Assembly (NCBI GenBank): GCA_946479435.1
Contig: CAMLFX010000004.1
Coordinates: 1-60,565, forward strand
Source: an uncultured Sphingobacteriales bacterium
Lineage (GTDB): Bacteria > Bacteroidota > Bacteroidia > Chitinophagales > Chitinophagaceae
DNA: 60,565 nt
Direction: 5' to 3'
Shown: piece by piece, positions 59,800 to 60,565 of the stretch
Layout of the letters: each line of letters begins with the position of its first letter
Numbering within the stretch: position 1 is the first letter of the stretch
Translations under genes and position numbers: made by a program
Notes under the pieces: generated by a model
Seen by the model: only the letters and a program-made list of their open reading frames with translations
Told to the model about the DNA's origin: nothing
Databases searched by the model: none

Positions 59800-60565
59800 A
59801 AGGAATGGTCTCTGCGGCTATTGATCATCATGCTAACCACCCATAGCACTGTGCCAAATAGCCATAGTATAATGATATGAGGTACCACGTCTTTAAAACT
59901 GCCATTACGCAGTATTATCTGGTTAATAGCATCCAGGCTCCAGTGCATGGGCGATATCATAGCAACCTTCTGCATCATGCCGGGCATTAGTTCTATCGGT
60001 ATCCATATACCGCCCAATGCAGAAAATATAACAATGATGATAGATGCAAAAGGCAATGCCTGGTTAATGGTCTTGAATATGGCTGCAGCAAAATAGCCAA
60101 ATGATGTAGCTGCAAAGCCAATGAATAATGTTACAGGTATCAATACCCAGGCGTGCGCACCTAATTGTAGCGCAGGTAATCCCAGGTAAGGAATTACCCA
60201 TATACCTATGCATATCATACATGCAAACTGCATTGAACACAAAAAGGTATTGAATAAGATCTTCCCGATAGTAACAAAACGTTGCGTGCCGGGTATTATC
60301 TGTACTCTCAGTGAGCTACCTTCTTCACGCTCTCTTATTACATGCGATATAATAGGTATTACGATAAAGAACATGCCGAATATAGCCCAGGCGGGCACAT
60401 TGTGCTGTACCGAATTGATGGAGTGTAAATATTCCTTCCCTGCCAATGCTTCTTCTCTAACCCCTATGCCTTTGAATACCTGTTTGAAATCTTGCTGCTC
60501 TGTTGTATCATCTTCTGATTCACCTCCCATTTTGGATAGACGCGCAACCAGCATGTTACTGCATG
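59796..60565 (-). CDS. ABC-2-type transporter permease, cut by window edge
   Basis: At least 252 residues, open to the right edge, so the N-terminus is missing (full-length relatives are near 370-400). The visible part has an extracytoplasmic region (VRLS-like to SVQHN), the helix WAIFGMFFIVIPIISHVI, the cytoplasmic loop EREEGSSLRVQI and four more helices ending LFGTVLWVVSMMI, as in ABC-2 export permeases. Its ATPase partner should lie to the right. The first ATG in the window (60554) is probably not the real start. Its stop overlaps that of the fusion gene by four bases. Confidence 0.85.
   Translation of the reverse strand, partial: CSNMLVARLSKMGGESEDDTTEQQDFKQVFKGIGVREEALAGKEYLHSINSVQHNVPAWAIFGMFFIVIPIISHVIREREEGSSLRVQIIPGTQRFVTIGKILFNTFLCSMQFACMICIGIWVIPYLGLPALQLGAHAWVLIPVTLFIGFAATSFGYFAAAIFKTINQALPFASIIIVIFSALGGIWIPIELMPGMMQKVAMISPMHWSLDAINQIILRNGSFKDVVPHIIILWLFGTVLWVVSMMINSRRDHSF

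Noticed and set aside
1..60565. CRISPR arrays, IS elements, tRNA or rRNA genes, prophage
   Set aside because: No regularly spaced repeats, transposase or integrase genes, tRNA-like T-arm clusters or rRNA sequence were seen on reading both strands.

Overview
The window is one contiguous piece of a Bacteroidota chromosome, most likely Chitinophagia/Sphingobacteriia-like. The evidence is as follows. Many genes are preceded by the Bacteroidota sigma-factor -7 element TAnnTTTG, and Shine-Dalgarno sequences are not prominent. There is a large secreted subtilase with a type IX secretion C-terminal sorting domain, a GldA-type ABC ATPase, a TonB receptor with an N-terminal carboxypeptidase-regulatory-like domain, the long (~310 aa) NusB form, and DUF4476/DUF3347/DUF1573 lipoproteins. 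I see no rRNA, tRNA, CRISPR array, insertion sequence or prophage. Coding density is high and no gap exceeds 300 bases.

Layout. 1-6000: haem-binding protein and exonuclease III (overlapping stop/start), an outer-membrane barrel protein, a fatty-acid desaturase (TTG start), a cold-shock protein (GTG start) with a strong terminator, and a convergent fused E1 alpha/beta 2-oxoacid dehydrogenase. 6068-13369: a chain of six tightly packed genes on the + strand (YfhO-like membrane protein, hexapeptide acyltransferase, polysaccharide flippase, KirBac potassium channel, ornithine aminotransferase, VIT/CCC1-type transporter). 13366-18192: a - strand group (DUF3347 lipoprotein, TonB-dependent receptor, DUF2157-like membrane protein, TruA). 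18266-20774: ABC-F ATPase and YajQ. 20821-23713: serine hydrolase, then the sugar-nucleotide pair DegT aminotransferase/RfbC. 23858-31648: small outer-membrane and uncharacterised proteins, TolC, inositol-phosphatase-like protein, ThiL, an EGF-like lipoprotein, GldA, a small HTH protein and an FKBP. 31772-36265: T9SS-exported subtilase. 36268-40645: geranylgeranyl-reductase-like flavoprotein, PdhB, two small exported proteins and an orphan biotin carrier protein. 40812-45856: M1 aminopeptidase, then CoaE, YajC, DUF1573 and NusB on the - strand. 45969-50749: a TetR-TolC-HlyD-MFS multidrug efflux operon with a well-formed promoter/operator. 50884-54663: RecG, ExbD, ExbB and a SlyD-like FKBP. 54752-60565: NamZ-like protein, a very large fusion of MMPL exporter, lysophospholipid acyltransferase and methyltransferase, and a truncated ABC-2 permease at the edge.

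Most of the window is ordinary core and accessory chromosome, and I did not find a clear unknown defence or mobile system. The items most worth a second look are: the 1276-residue three-domain fusion and its neighbours, which may mark the edge of a flexirubin/dialkylresorcinol-type lipid or pigment locus; RecG, whose conserved N-terminus continues upstream of the first usable start codon; the interlocked stop codons at convergent gene ends; several promoters whose predicted start site falls on the start codon; and the TetR operator overlapping both promoter elements.
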